A stretch of DNA of 64,000 bases from Cylindrotheca closterium. Taxonomy: Eukaryota > Bacillariophyta > Bacillariophyceae > Bacillariales > Bacillariaceae. Every line of letters begins with the position of its first letter. The first letter of the stretch is position 1. A program made the position numbers and the translations under genes. The stretch lies in assembly GCA_933822405.4 (NCBI GenBank), contig CAKOGP040001947.1:62001-126000 (forward strand), read 5' to 3'. The notes beneath the pieces are model-generated. The model was not told the DNA's origin. It saw only the letters and a program-made list of their open reading frames with translations, and searched no databases. This document shows, in pieces, positions 23,193 to 34,728 of the stretch.

Positions 23193-23490
23193 ACCATACT
23201 AAAGGAGCAAGTTTATGTATTTTGCTAAACGTTGCGGTTAGCAAAATTGCACTTGTAGACGGTTCAGGATCTTCCGCTCCAGGTGTCTGGCAGTGTCGTT
23301 TGTAAAATAGGGGATCAATCGCAGACACAAGTTCTTCGTTTCTTCCAACAGACTCTCTCACAATAACGACTCGATAACTCGTGCCCCTTCCACTTCCAGA
23401 ATCTGAGACTCTGAATCACGATCTGTCTGGCTGCCATTGGTTTCTGTTAACATGGGAAGTTGCAATCGAAAACGAATACTTTCGCTGTGA

Positions 23491-26400
23491 TTATGCTTTG
23501 TGAGCCAAATAGTGGTCCTGTGCTTCCAGAAAGCAATTTATTGACTTGTCCCAAAATGATTCTGCCACAAACAAATCTTCCTCGACTACTGCAGCTTCGG
23601 CATTGTCCATTCCAGACAACAGCCACTCATCCCTTGTCATCGTCATTCTTTCCACATCGTTCACCTTGTTTCGCATTGCCAAAGGTATCTTGCCGTTTCT
23701 TGCCACGGTACCTCCGTTTGTGACTGTGGAATTCGTCGTCACCCAGCGCTCCAGCAAGACTTCCATCCGTCTCTACAAAGAATAGTCTTTCAATACTTCG
23801 AGTCATGGCTGTATACAGCAGCTTTATTTGGCTTTCGATTTCAGGGTACTCGTACTGCACCTTTCGTCCCAACGCCCTAACAGCAAGCTGCGCCAGGCCT
23901 TGCTTATCTCTTTTGGCAGCTCCCCAAAGAAATCCAGCAATATAACACTCTTGAACTCAAGGCCCTTCAAGGCACAAATGCCATAGACTAACGCATACCC
24001 ATCCTTCATAGGGACATTTCCGTAGGGTCCAATACAATCCGACTTGGGCGAGTGGGGTTGTCCGTTACCAAAGAATCATCATCCAATGTTTCAGCATGTA
24101 CTAGTTGTCGGTTGCTTTGTGCTTGAGAGTCCTCAATCAGCTTGACCATCCTATCGTGCTTTGCAACGTACCAAACCAAGATGTCATTGCCTTCTTCAGT
24201 CCACAAGATGCGAAAGCCAGACTTCTGTTCTAGATACGTCTAGAGATAGTGACCCTCTTGCTGCCTTTTAGTCTCTTTGCCAGGATCCGGCTTCGTTCAC
24301 CTTGTGATAGTTCCGTAATGCGGCGAACAAAGAATTATTTGTATTTGGGGTCACTCTGTTCGAGCCACTTTACAACGTGGTTGGTGTACTGCACGTTCCT
24401 GCGCAATACTTCCTTCATCTACAGGTGATACTGTATTTGAAAGTTTTGTGATCGTGTTGCATTCTTTTAGGTTTTCTGCCCCATTGACTTCGTTGGCAGC
24501 GTGACCAACGCAATTGTCGCCTATGCCTTCTTCCAGAGTCATGAGTCATGTCCAATGGTACTTTGCATTGCGATATCCAGCATTTATATAGTCTTGACAA
24601 CATCTTTGGAAATAATCTCATTGGACTCGTTATCATTCTGGCTCTCAGTGCTCTTCACAAAGTCGACCATTGTATCGTGAAGTAAGGACCATCGGCTGAC
24701 ACCTTGCGTTTTCACATTAAGGTGATGCAGACATCCTCCCCAAACAAGCTGAAACCTACGAGAGATTTCATTATGCAATTGCAGTTGTCGCCCATTGGTC
24801 TGCCGGGCAGACCAACCACGATATTATGGCCTGCAGCCTCTTAATTCCATGACGGGCGATTTGTAGTCTTTTCCTTGCCTGAACTTGCCACATTCTCCGT
24901 CTCATAAAGCTAGCTACCACATGAATAGCCTGTCGCTTGACAATGCATTCATTAGCAATCTTTGCTCTGCTCGACTTCGCAATTTCTATCACTGTTCGTC
25001 CTTGTGTGTCCAATGTAGAAAGATCAGCGATACTTTGATCAGTTAACCACTCTAGTACATCGACTCTGTCATAAGCCGCAGCAATATGAACCAGACGAAG
25101 CCCACTCCCGTCGCATGAACTGGGATCAATCTTCCCAGTTTTGACACTTTCTGCAGCTCTTGCATGGTACATCCATTCTTCAGCGCATCAAATTGCCCGA
25201 ATCCTTGTTCTTGCTTGGCGAGCAAACTCCGTACGAACTCTGTTCTTGCAGCTTTCGGAGGATATCTACCAATTATGTGACCGTGTAGGGGGAGACCGAG
25301 ATTTGATACCTTGTCTGTCCAAGCAGAAATTTGTTCTTTGAGACTCCTATCATCCAATGATTCAGTTACAAGTCTGTACTTTTCCAATACTTTTTCTGTC
25401 AATCTATATAGAAGGTGCAATAAGAATCGAAGCCAAGGCAGTCAAACAGATCCAGAATGCCATGAATCACGTCGCACAAATCAAAAACTGCACCATTTTC
25501 CGAACTCCTTGCCAACCAACATTGTCCGAACCAATCTTCGCCCGATGAGGCGAAAGCACGAACACAAGGATGTGTTTTCCTGGATATCAGTTGAGACACC
25601 TTTTGTCGCCTCCGGTTCCAATTCCAAGGTATCCATCCTTTTCAGGAAATGTCTATTGTCAACTAGTTCCTCGTATTTTGACTTCAGTAAATCCTCTGGA
25701 ACATTTTTTGGTATTCGATCAAGATAGTCATGCATCTCCAAAAGATCGCCGCAGTCAGTTGCACCTGCTGCAGCAATCCAGCAGTCATCGATCGACGATT
25801 CAAAAGCCACTGCCCCGATTTCGCCAAGAAAGACTTCAATCAAATCCTTTCTCTTCAAACATGAAGCCAAATATGTCATAATGATCTCACTGTTAGCAGT
25901 CAAGTTGCATTGATGTTCGAGACAAAGCCTTATCACCCCTGCATCACCGTCAAGGGAGATCAATGCATACAGCCTCTCCAAGTCAATAGGAAACAAAGAA
26001 TACTTTTTGATTCTCTGAGGCTGCTTCGTCGCCTTTCCGTTGATGCGAGCTTTCCACTGTAGCTTCACTTTTCCCGTTTGACTAAGACAATGATTCTTAT
26101 CGTCATAGGGCTCAGCCCCTTCCTGTAGCAGCTTTGCATTTAGCACTCCAGGTATAGGGATGAGTTCGCGTAGTGCTCGCTCGGTCGCCGAAGCAAAAAG
26201 CAATCGCTCAAATTCATCGAGACATTTGGAATAGAGTCCCTGGATTATGGCAATCTTTGTAATCATTGCAGTCAACCCACGCTGCGAAGATTTGTCAAAA
26301 AGCTCCACAAATGGATTTTGGTTTGTGTGATGATCTCGCACCTCTGTGCCCGTTGCCCAGCTTGAGTGACCGCACTGAGCGAGGTCGAGATCGCCCAAAA

Positions 26401-28481
26401 TACCTTCAAAGTCCAAACAAGAAATCATCACAACAGAATCTGAGTTTGTTTCCTTGTGAAAGAATATACCGTTGTTTTTCTTCAAAATGGCCCTCACAGT
26501 TATCCAAAGACTCAAGTCCGTTGCCCCCAGTCTAACGCACTGCAAAATGACGGACCTGAAGGAAAAAGGTAACTTTCCTTTTTCGTCCAGTGTGCTACAT
26601 CCAAGATTGATCCAAGATTGAATGTCCATGCATTGTGACTGGGCAACGTGCTCTTTCAAGGAGGCCAAGGGCGCTGAGATGTCTGCAACCAGTTCTAGAA
26701 GCATATTCACGTCACTTTGGAGTTGAGTTGACTCCAGAATAGCCAGCGTCCAGTTTTTGACAAATGTGTGGCTGGATTCTGAAGCTATGAGAGACACCGA
26801 CCTATCGTTTAAGTCCACTATTGGACACTTTCCCGACAACAGCAAGTCGGCGATGGTGATGTATGCATTCGAGACAGCAATATGGGAGGCGAACCACCCC
26901 TGGTACTTGCCACTTCCAACAGCTTCCATCACTAGAGAGGCAAAAGGCGGTAAATTACTGATGTAATACATGATTTCGATACGTCCGAAATGTGTGGTGG
27001 CGTCAACCAAGTTGAATCCAAAGCCCTCATGTCCAATAATGCCAGGCCCGTAGGAGCCAAGCAAGAATTCCAATGTTTGAATGTCATCGTACTGCACTGT
27101 TGCGAGAAATGATAAGAACTTTTTGTCAGTCATTTGAGGATTGAACCCTATTGGCAATTCGAATTCCAAGCTCATCAGCTCCGAATATACCAACAAGTCT
27201 GTCTCCAGCATAATATCATCTACATCAAGACAGCCTCTTGCCAGGAGCCATCGAACGAAACTACACTGGCGGAATTGGATCGCCATGAGGGAACTTGGCG
27301 GATGCAAACCGTTTTTGATCACGAGATAGACCAGTAGTGATGTTTGAAGATGGTGCTTGTCGTCATCCATCATAATACTTTTCTTTCGTCCAAAAACTGT
27401 TGCTGATTGCTCTTCCAGGAATTTGTATTCTCGATTATCGTCCGCCCGCTTTCATTTTGGTGTTCACACTCGAACCAAGATTTTGTTCCATCCACCACAA
27501 CGCATTGTAACTACTATACTCAATTGCTTTCGAAAAAAAGATTTCTTCGATCGAAGCCACGTGAATCCTAAACCCTTCCACAAGAAAAAAGATGTGCTCG
27601 ATGCTCTACAATCATGCTCTATTGCGTCCATAAGTCTGGTTCGGGGATCATTTCTAGCAATGTGTTCCTCAGTATCCTCAGATATGTAGCAGCGATATGT
27701 ATTTCCTTTCTCCCGGAATGAACATCCGTAGCAGCCCATGTGTACTGTGTAAAGGGTTCGTCCCCTTGACTGCTTGGCAATTTTTGGAATCGTCTTGACT
27801 ATCTTTCCTTCTCTCCAACCAGTTCCAAGCTATACAGCACCTTGCTTGATATTTGCCTTGTCGGCATTGAAAGCAACAATGTCCCCGACCCTGAAACGCA
27901 ACTGTGACGGAATGTCCTTGAGTTCAGTTTCCCCCAAATCATCAAAGATGGTTGTTTCAATCCTGGTCTCAACTGCTCGACAGATATACAGCGGGTAGGC
28001 GGACATTAGAACACTCCAGTGATCCACATCTGGAGGAGGACGCGGCCACAACCACACAACTTCATGCTCGATCCATTCCTTGGGATCATCATCACCACTA
28101 TTGCTGTTGGTATTACAGCACAATACTCTATCGCGCAATTGATACTTCAATTGAATAAAGTGCAAGTCAGTATAAGCATCCTTCCTGACCAGGAAGTGCC
28201 TTGATGAGTATCTTTGGCTGTAGAACTTCTACAGGACCGTCGTTTGACCGAACGATGGTTCCCCGTATCATGCGTTGCCGACCTAAAAAATAACACACAT
28301 GATCTCCTTGAAAAAAGGGTCGACGTTTTCCACCATATGGCTTAGGCTTTCCATCAATGGGCACAACGTCTTCTTGCTCTTCTTCCAACCTTGTCTATTG
28401 CTGCTCGACCGCTACCAACTTTTCCTCTTGCCTGATGTTTTGCTCGGCATCATTATTGCGGGCTTTGCTTTTTTTTGGCAT
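23491..28481 (-). pseudogene. Broken ankyrin/TRANK1-like UvrD-helicase gene
   Basis: The relic reads from ATG 28481 (MPKKSKARNNDAEQ). A TAG at 28397-28395 ends the frame after 28 codons, but the same frame then continues as coding sequence (GDHVCYFLGRQ). A frameshift near 28170, an in-frame TAG at 27832-27830 before LGTGWREGK, and another shift before the 630-codon block 27373-25481 follow. That block has degenerate ankyrin-like repeats. Further frames carry ankyrins (25172-24771), RILWTEEGNDILVWYVAKH (near 24.2 kb), LKGLEFKSVILLDFF and LLYTAMTRSIERLFF (near 24.0-23.8 kb) and WVTTNSTVTN in a shifted frame. These last pieces match TRANK1/UvrD-type superfamily 1 helicases, but the Walker A and central helicase motifs are missing between 24.0 and 24.2 kb. 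The long open middle suggests fairly recent decay. Assembly errors could explain some lesions but not the deletion. Confidence 0.75.
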
Positions 28482-28866
28482 GGCTCGGTTTCTTCTAGTT
28501 GCTTTCCTTGCCCATTGCTGCATCGTTGTTTTATGTCATGTATCTCCTCTCAAGCAAATTAGGACCGCACGCACTCCAGCACAACATGTATTATATTCAA
28601 CACAGTATCACAATACGAGTATGTGTCGAATAATAATATACGCATCGATTTTTCGCATGTCGATTTATTTGACTCACTGTGACGTCTTTCACTCATTGGG
28701 GGAGGGGAAGCAAAAATGAAAATATGTCCTCTCCCCTTTTCACATCAGAAAACACTTCATCATAAATCTCGATCTCATTATCATCTTATCATTATTACTT
28801 TGCGCATTGCAAAGATAAAGTGGCATTATCGGTTGTGTTGGAAGACCGTAGAGGTTGTTTGAGACA
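28482..28866. other. Intergenic region upstream of the GT47 gene
   Basis: About 385 bp between the divergent starts of the helicase pseudogene and the glycosyltransferase. No coding potential is seen; promoter elements were not recognised. Confidence 0.5.
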
Positions 28867-30345
28867 ATGCCAACGCCTGTATTGCCTTCTAAATCGGAAA
28901 GGCGTCTTAAGAAGCAAGGAGCCGCCATATTCCCTCTACAGAGGCTCATTATTATTATCTTGGTGGTCCTGACGATAGGTTCCTTTGTCTATTTCAATGT
29001 CAGGATAATACTGAATCAAAATTATGACACTGGCACATCTGTGCTGGCTCCCTTGGAAGATTCGCTGGGAGATGAGAAAAATGCTGTAACCAATGCTGAT
29101 ATTACGAATCGGATACTCCAACAACCGCCAACTTCACCGCCGACGGAACCGATACCAGATGTCTTGTTGTCTGTCCCCTTTTATGTCTATGAGGACTTTG
29201 CATGGATCAATGGGACGATTGACAAGCACTTGATTTCCAATCGAAACTTGCATCATAGTTTCAATGGAACCAATCGCTTCAAACATGGGGATGACTACTT
29301 CTTTCTCCTGGCAAGTCTGAATCATCCCATGAGGACAAGGAATATTCACGAAGCCAGGCTCTTCTTTGTTCCTACACTGCTGAATCATTATGACTACTAC
29401 GTGGAATACCTCAAGTGGGAACTATGTGTCAACGATCGATGTGACATGGAACTTATTGACTATACACGAGAACAATTGGAAAAATCCACAGCATTTCAAT
29501 TGTATCCAGAGAAACATCTGGTGGTCCGATCTCATTTTGTCAGTCCCCAATTGGACCGACAAAAGAAGTATCGCAAGGTACCAGGATATGACGCATTCTT
29601 TAAGGAAACCCTTACCAAAATGAGTGTGGTAACCTTTGAAGCCAAAGAATTCTCTATTGACCCTCGGCATGCAACCCAAGCAAAACAGCACTATCACTTT
29701 CCATCCTACTATGTTGGGTCGCCGTGTTTGGGGATTGATGGGTCCACGACGAGCAATCGAAGTTTGGATGTGGCCTTGATTGCTGCCATGAAGGATGAAT
29801 TTCACAGTCGACAGCTAATTTGTGACTGGCTCGCCAAGAGATCTCCGGCCATCCAGTCGGTTTGTGGCAAAGGAAATCGTTGTCCGACACTGACACAAAC
29901 CAAGTTTGGCTTTCATGTGGCGGGTGATACCTTTGGATCCCAGCGGCTTATGGATCTAATCATGTGTGGGGCCGTTCCAATCTTTACGGATGCTAGTCAA
30001 TATGCCATTTTGGGTGATTGGATCGATTGGGATCAATTGTCATACTTCTTACCGGTATACGACAGTTCGACGATCAACAATAGCACTGGACTGCCTCTTG
30101 ACGACAACGATCTGGAAGTGAATTTTATGCAACGATTTGAAGCCATACTTCATGACAACGTAGGATATGAGCAACGACGGCAGGCAGTTGTCCAACATAT
30201 ACCGCTATTTGATTACAACACCATCTATCCATTTGATACATTCATGTACCTATTCCAAGCCAAAGTTTATCCAGAAACAAGACGCACAACGAGCAAATGG
30301 CCTGCCCTCGTTCTTCCTCCTGCCGTGAATACACACAAACCTTAG
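28867..30345 (+). CDS. Exostosin-family (GT47) glycosyltransferase
   Basis: A single exon from ATG 28867 (MPTPVLPSKSERRLKK) gives 492 residues. A basic N terminus followed by one hydrophobic segment (LIIIILVVLTIGSFVYF, about 27-43) makes it a type II Golgi membrane protein. A Pro-rich stem leads to the catalytic region starting PFYVYEDF. The conserved C-terminal exostosin motif is KFGFHVAGDTFGSQRLMD ... CGAVPIF near residues 350-380, with several NxT/S sites. GT47 enzymes transfer sugars to polysaccharide or glycoprotein glycans; donor and acceptor cannot be read from the sequence. Length is normal for the family. Nothing appears broken. Confidence 0.85.
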   Translation: MPTPVLPSKSERRLKKQGAAIFPLQRLIIIILVVLTIGSFVYFNVRIILNQNYDTGTSVLAPLEDSLGDEKNAVTNADITNRILQQPPTSPPTEPIPDVLLSVPFYVYEDFAWINGTIDKHLISNRNLHHSFNGTNRFKHGDDYFFLLASLNHPMRTRNIHEARLFFVPTLLNHYDYYVEYLKWELCVNDRCDMELIDYTREQLEKSTAFQLYPEKHLVVRSHFVSPQLDRQKKYRKVPGYDAFFKETLTKMSVVTFEAKEFSIDPRHATQAKQHYHFPSYYVGSPCLGIDGSTTSNRSLDVALIAAMKDEFHSRQLICDWLAKRSPAIQSVCGKGNRCPTLTQTKFGFHVAGDTFGSQRLMDLIMCGAVPIFTDASQYAILGDWIDWDQLSYFLPVYDSSTINNSTGLPLDDNDLEVNFMQRFEAILHDNVGYEQRRQAVVQHIPLFDYNTIYPFDTFMYLFQAKVYPETRRTTSKWPALVLPPAVNTHKP

Positions 30346-30916
30346 AAGATGAGAGAGTCAGTCCGTCGGTCAAGACTATCCTTTTCTTCTGAAACAAGCA
30401 ACGTTTCACGACATTGACAAAAGTTGAAAATTGTCTCCTTCCACTGACACCCCGTTTCCCATGCTAGCCAAGCCAGTGCAAAGGCTGAAGCAGACGTACG
30501 GTCAGAAGTCAGTCGACGTTACTATTATGTTGGGGTATGGCAATGCTCCCATGAGAGCACTATCTCAACTGCCGCAACTGCCAAATTGTATCAATAATAT
30601 CAATCATGTTTTACTAGCATATCATAGCCTAAAAAAATAAGTCAGTGGCAACTACTTTGTCATCTATAGACTTCGTATTGCGCTCATGACTATGTTCATC
30701 GAATCAAATCCCGTATTTGAATACGCTGTGTATCAGAAGACAAGTGACCACTGTGCAGTCACTAGAACCCCAGCAGCACGTACTAGACTCTGCTTGCAAC
30801 GTTTGTTGGTCATCTTGAATTGTTCCCAATTGATTCATTCATTCATTCCGGCTCCCAGCTCCCATCGTCTCTTGATTTTAATTAATCTATAATCATGATC
30901 TTCTTTGTTTCCCCTA
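30346..30916. other. Convergent intergenic region
   Basis: Non-coding, between the 3' ends of the GT47 gene and the USP8-dimer-like gene. It contains GATTCATTCATTCATTC near 30834. Short frames here have no domain. Confidence 0.5.
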
Positions 30917-32631
30917 CTAGTCGACCATGAATTTCACACATCCCTTAAAGTGTTGCAATAATCGTTTATTGGAATTTCCAGTCGTCAGTTGCTGTTGATG
31001 TATCGCGTCCATCTTGGCAAACTCTTGTTCCACGCGCTTTGCTTCCTCCAGCCGTGCCTCAATCTTGGACAATGGCGCTGGCTCTACACCATATTGATCC
31101 ATGAGAGAGTTGGATCGATTGAACAAGGCCGGTTCCATGTACCGAGGATTTTCCGAAAAATGAACCCGAGTCGCCTGCGACAATAAATGCCGTGGAATCG
31201 CATCTCTGGGTGGTTGAAGCCTTGGAATGGTGGAATTTGCCGTTTGCCTACTACTACCAGTCGTCTTCTTTCGGTCCGGACTAGTGGCAAAGGAAATATT
31301 CTGATGCTCTTGAAACCAATAGTCGTCGTTGTTGTTGGAAGCGTTTTGTGCCGTCTCGGAAGAGAACCACTTGTTATCGGCTTGTTGTCCAAACCCTTCA
31401 TCAAAGACTTCGTCAAAGTGATTTTTGGGAGCATTTTGCCTCGTAAAGTTGTCATTAAAGGCATCGTCAAAATCCTTGTCCAGGACATTGTCAAACTTGA
31501 TATCAAAGCCAGCAAAGACATCCTCATCATCCGCCGAAAAGTCAGCCGTCTTGATATCACAGTCGTCAATAATGGAATTGTCGCCATTGAAAAAGTCATC
31601 TTCAAAGCTCCGTTCCGGGACCTTTTTTCGAAACGAGGTCGTCTTGCGCGGTCGAATGGGCGACAATGCGGGACTTTTCGGTTGTTTGGACAGTACTTCG
31701 TTGACTGGTGTAAGTTTCCTATCGGAAGCGACAAGGACTGCTGCTACTCGTTCTTCCAATTGCTTCGAGTCAGTGGAAGAAATGCTCTCAAAGGACGTAT
31801 CATTGGCGGTAGACTCGGTCCAATCGACAGAAAGGTTCTTTTTCGAGGGAGTCAAATCACTGAGAATGTACAAATTGTATTGAATTTCGTCGACAATCAA
31901 GGATAGTTCTTCCATGTACTGCAGCAAATCAATGAGTTGTTCTTGCGATCGGATCCGGCAACTGGTCAATTCGGGATCCTGTGACAGATACTCATTGTGG
32001 GTGGGAAGGACTACGGATAGAAACTTGACTAGACGGTTGCCCACTAAATAGGCTTCGGACACTTCTTCGGCATTACTGGAAGCGCTACTCGTTGATAGAA
32101 ACTCGTCCAGAACCTACAGTATACAATCAATCGAACATGCGGTGAGAACCAATGTGAGTATACTCCATACCGGTAAGCATCACCAACATTGCGATACTAA
32201 AAAATACATACCCGATCAGCCACCCGATAATAACGATCAATCGAACATTGATTCGACAAGACAAAGGCATTCCCCCCCTTCTGTTCATCTTCCACAATCA
32301 GCTTGGCTCGGTACACCTTGCCATGTTTTCTCCAGTCCTTTCGAATGTCCGACTTGTCTAGAGTGGATGCCGGCAGGGTTTTTTGAGGCGACGGAAACTG
32401 CAAGTGCTCCTCGTGTTGTTCTAGTGGTTCTTCTTTGTAGTAATGCTGCGGTTGTTGTTGCCGTTGTTGCCGTTGTTGTGGTTGCCATTGTTGTTGTGGT
32501 TGGTGATGACTCTGTTGCAGCTGCTGTTGTTGTTGTTGCTGCGTTTGCTTTCGTTGCCAGTAGTCTTTCACGCCTGCAAATTGATTACGGTGGACCGCAC
32601 TGCCTTCAAATTGCGCTGATCGGGCTGCCAT
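30917..32631 (-). CDS. Protein with polyQ N terminus and USP8-dimer-like domain
   Basis: Two exons, 32631-32212 and 32113-30917 (98-nt intron, phase 0), give 538 residues. It begins MAARSAQFEGSAVHRNQF, then a Gln-rich tract with CAA/CAG and CCA repeats (about 30-70). Across the splice comes SIDRYYRVADR-VLDEFL, then EAYLVGNRLVKFLSVVLPTH. This helical pattern (RYYRxADR... AYxxGxRxxxFLxxxLPxH) resembles the USP8 dimerisation/MIT-type N-terminal domain of ESCRT-linked deubiquitinases, but no catalytic domain follows. The remainder is disordered with many DDxFxxxFD repeats (FDDAFNDNF, FDEVFDEGF) and a short C-terminal helix. An adaptor role in membrane traffic or ubiquitin handling is inferred weakly. 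Confidence 0.6.
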
Positions 32632-33258
32632 CTTTTGAGAGAAGGACTTGTTAGAATCGTGGTCGTGGTTGGTGTCGTCTGTGGAACTGCTCCAAAACTT
32701 CTGAAATCTGGACGACCTAAGACTGCAGTAATGTACTCTCAGTACTCTCAGTACTCTCAGTCAAATGTTTCTGCTGGAAGGGATCAGCCTGAAGAGAACC
32801 CTCGTTGATTCTATTCAACTCGTTTCGTCAGTTACGATCGTCGTCCTAACTAATATTTATTAGACGGAATGACAACGCCGATCACATTATAATGAGGATG
32901 CGTTTTCCCTCTCCTTTCTGCCAGGCAGCGTGGATAGCTTTCATTGAACGGCAAATAGGCATGCGACCGAACTATATTTTAACCGCCACTGGACAATTCA
33001 TATATACAGTGATCAATACAAACATAAAATTTGGCGCCTTTTGAATATTTGATTCATTCGAAAGAAAAAATTGGTTCAAATCAATTGGTAACGATAGTGG
33101 CAGATGCAGAGATATTACTGTAATATTACGATGTTCGCTGAAAAACAAGACTATACTACTATTGGTGGAAGGACAATACGGAATGCTCAAGAGTTTGAGA
33201 TTTCGATGACCTATCAGTGCATTTGGCTATTAATGTTCCACCACCACAACATTTACAT
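32632..33258. other. Intergenic region with short tandem repeat
   Basis: Holds the promoter of the USP8-dimer-like gene and the 3' flank of the next gene. Three copies of TACTCTCAG lie at about 32734-32760. Nothing else recognised. Confidence 0.5.
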
Positions 33259-34373
33259 TTACAAGACGGCAGCAGCAACGGCACCCAACAATGCAACAGC
33301 GGTAGTTCCAAAGCCTGAAGTAGAAGCCGAAGATTCCTCAACCGCCTCCAATTCAACCTTCAGCTCAAACTCCTCCGACTGACTACTTTGCAAGACGCGA
33401 AGCAACTGACGACGATTTGTACCGTTGATGTCAGTAACGTCCAAACTCACAGTGCCAAAAATTTCCAAGGGGTCGGTATTGGCAAAGAAACTGGCAAACG
33501 GACGGCTTCCAATTGTAACTGCACCTGTTCCAGCTCCGAGCACTTCAGTGTTACCTGACAACAAGTCGATCTCCTCGGAATTCTTTCGGCCCACGAAGGT
33601 GTTGACAGAATCAATCACAGCGCTGTCATCAGTAGAGTCAATGCAGATGAACAGGGTGGTTCCAACGGCCAACGCACCAGCAGTGGCGAGGGGGGTACGG
33701 TCGATGGTGCATCGGTAGGCGTCGATTCCAAAGGTCTTTTGGTCGTCGGCCACAACCCCACTGATTCCATCAAACTCTTCGGCGGCGATATTGGAAACGG
33801 TGAAATCGCCATCAGCAACGAAGGTGGCGCTGATCTTTTGGCCCTGGTAGACCATTTCATTTCCGCTGCCATCCTGCAAGCTGGTCAACAAGCAGAACTG
33901 AAAGGCTTCGTTCGCCCCACTGGCCAAGTTGAAGTCGGTGGTGAGGTCAATAGTGACACTGCTGGCTCCATCAGCCGCAGCTGCGGCTGTAGCGGAAAGG
34001 GACATGAGGGAGTCACGAGTGGCAGTTCCTTCACAGGCATCAAAGCCTGTGATGGAGTAGACAAGTTTTCCAGTAGCGGGGACAATACCGGTAAAGTCGC
34101 ACTGGACATTATCATCACCAGTGATGGCACACACAGGTGCTGGGACAGTGTAGTCTTGGAGGTCAAAGGTTGGGCCTCCTGAACCGGCCTAAATGTTCGA
34201 GTTTCAAGAACAATGCTTGATGAGAATCGCGGATCAGTAATAATATACCCATATCATGTTCATTATTAATCAAGGAACTCACCGCGGTCGAAGGTGGTGT
34301 GGGAGTGACAATGATGTGATAGGTGAGATAGAGTATTAACAAGCAAATTGTTGATTGTAGGGCGTAACGGCAT
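33259..34373 (-). CDS. Secreted or GPI-anchored surface protein, unknown family
   Basis: The main exon, 34188-33259, follows a TTTAG acceptor and reads AGSGGPTFDLQDYTVPAPVC, then about 290 residues of Ala/Thr/Gly/Asp-rich beta-type sequence with few paired Cys. It ends in RRQLLRVLQ, a Glu-rich patch, and a hydrophobic tail (GTTAVALLGAVAAAVL) typical of GPI-anchor signals. A candidate first exon, 34283-34373, has a GTGAG donor and encodes TICLLILYLTYHIIV, a signal-like helix, in the phase that fits. That frame lacks its own ATG (the nearby ATG 34373 is in another frame), so an earlier exon or another start is needed. No function assigned; extracellular display is inferred from the ends. Confidence 0.6.
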
Positions 34374-34728
34374 ACTACTGTTGTGTTAAATAACGCTGAT
34401 ATGGAGTTGAATTCGCAATTGTTGATTCTTCATTGGATGCGGAGCCGAACAACAAGGTGCAAGGCGTACTATGTTGGGAAAGCATAGTCATGTCCAAGGC
34501 TGGCGATAGTGTAATCGTGGTGGCGGTCGGCATGAATAGTCGAGAAAAGGTAGTCGTGCTGCCCATTTGCCAAAACCACCGATTGGCTGCGCAAGCCCAG
34601 CGTCGCCTCGCATCATCCTTGACCGCCACGACCATGTGGCTCGAAGTCATGTGAGCCCAATGCTCTCCTCCTGCTACAGTAAAAAGGTCATTTGCTAATT
34701 TCCTTTCTCACGTGGAATTGTAGACATT
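34374..34728. other. Intergenic region
   Basis: About 355 bp. Open frames on both strands lack domains; one on the minus strand (34650-34375) might hold a missing first exon of the surface protein gene. Confidence 0.4.

Noticed and set aside
23491..28481. A functional multi-exon gene instead of a pseudogene
   Set aside because: Several lesions are single in-frame stops within continuous homology without GT-AG pairs of suitable spacing, and the helicase core is missing.
31187..31906. 239-codon plus-strand open frame
   Set aside because: It is antisense to the second exon of the USP8-dimer-like gene, starts at an alternative codon and shows no domain.
32142..32654. Plus-strand frame with long Ala/Val runs
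   Set aside because: Reverse complement of the polyQ tract in the minus-strand gene; no support as a protein.
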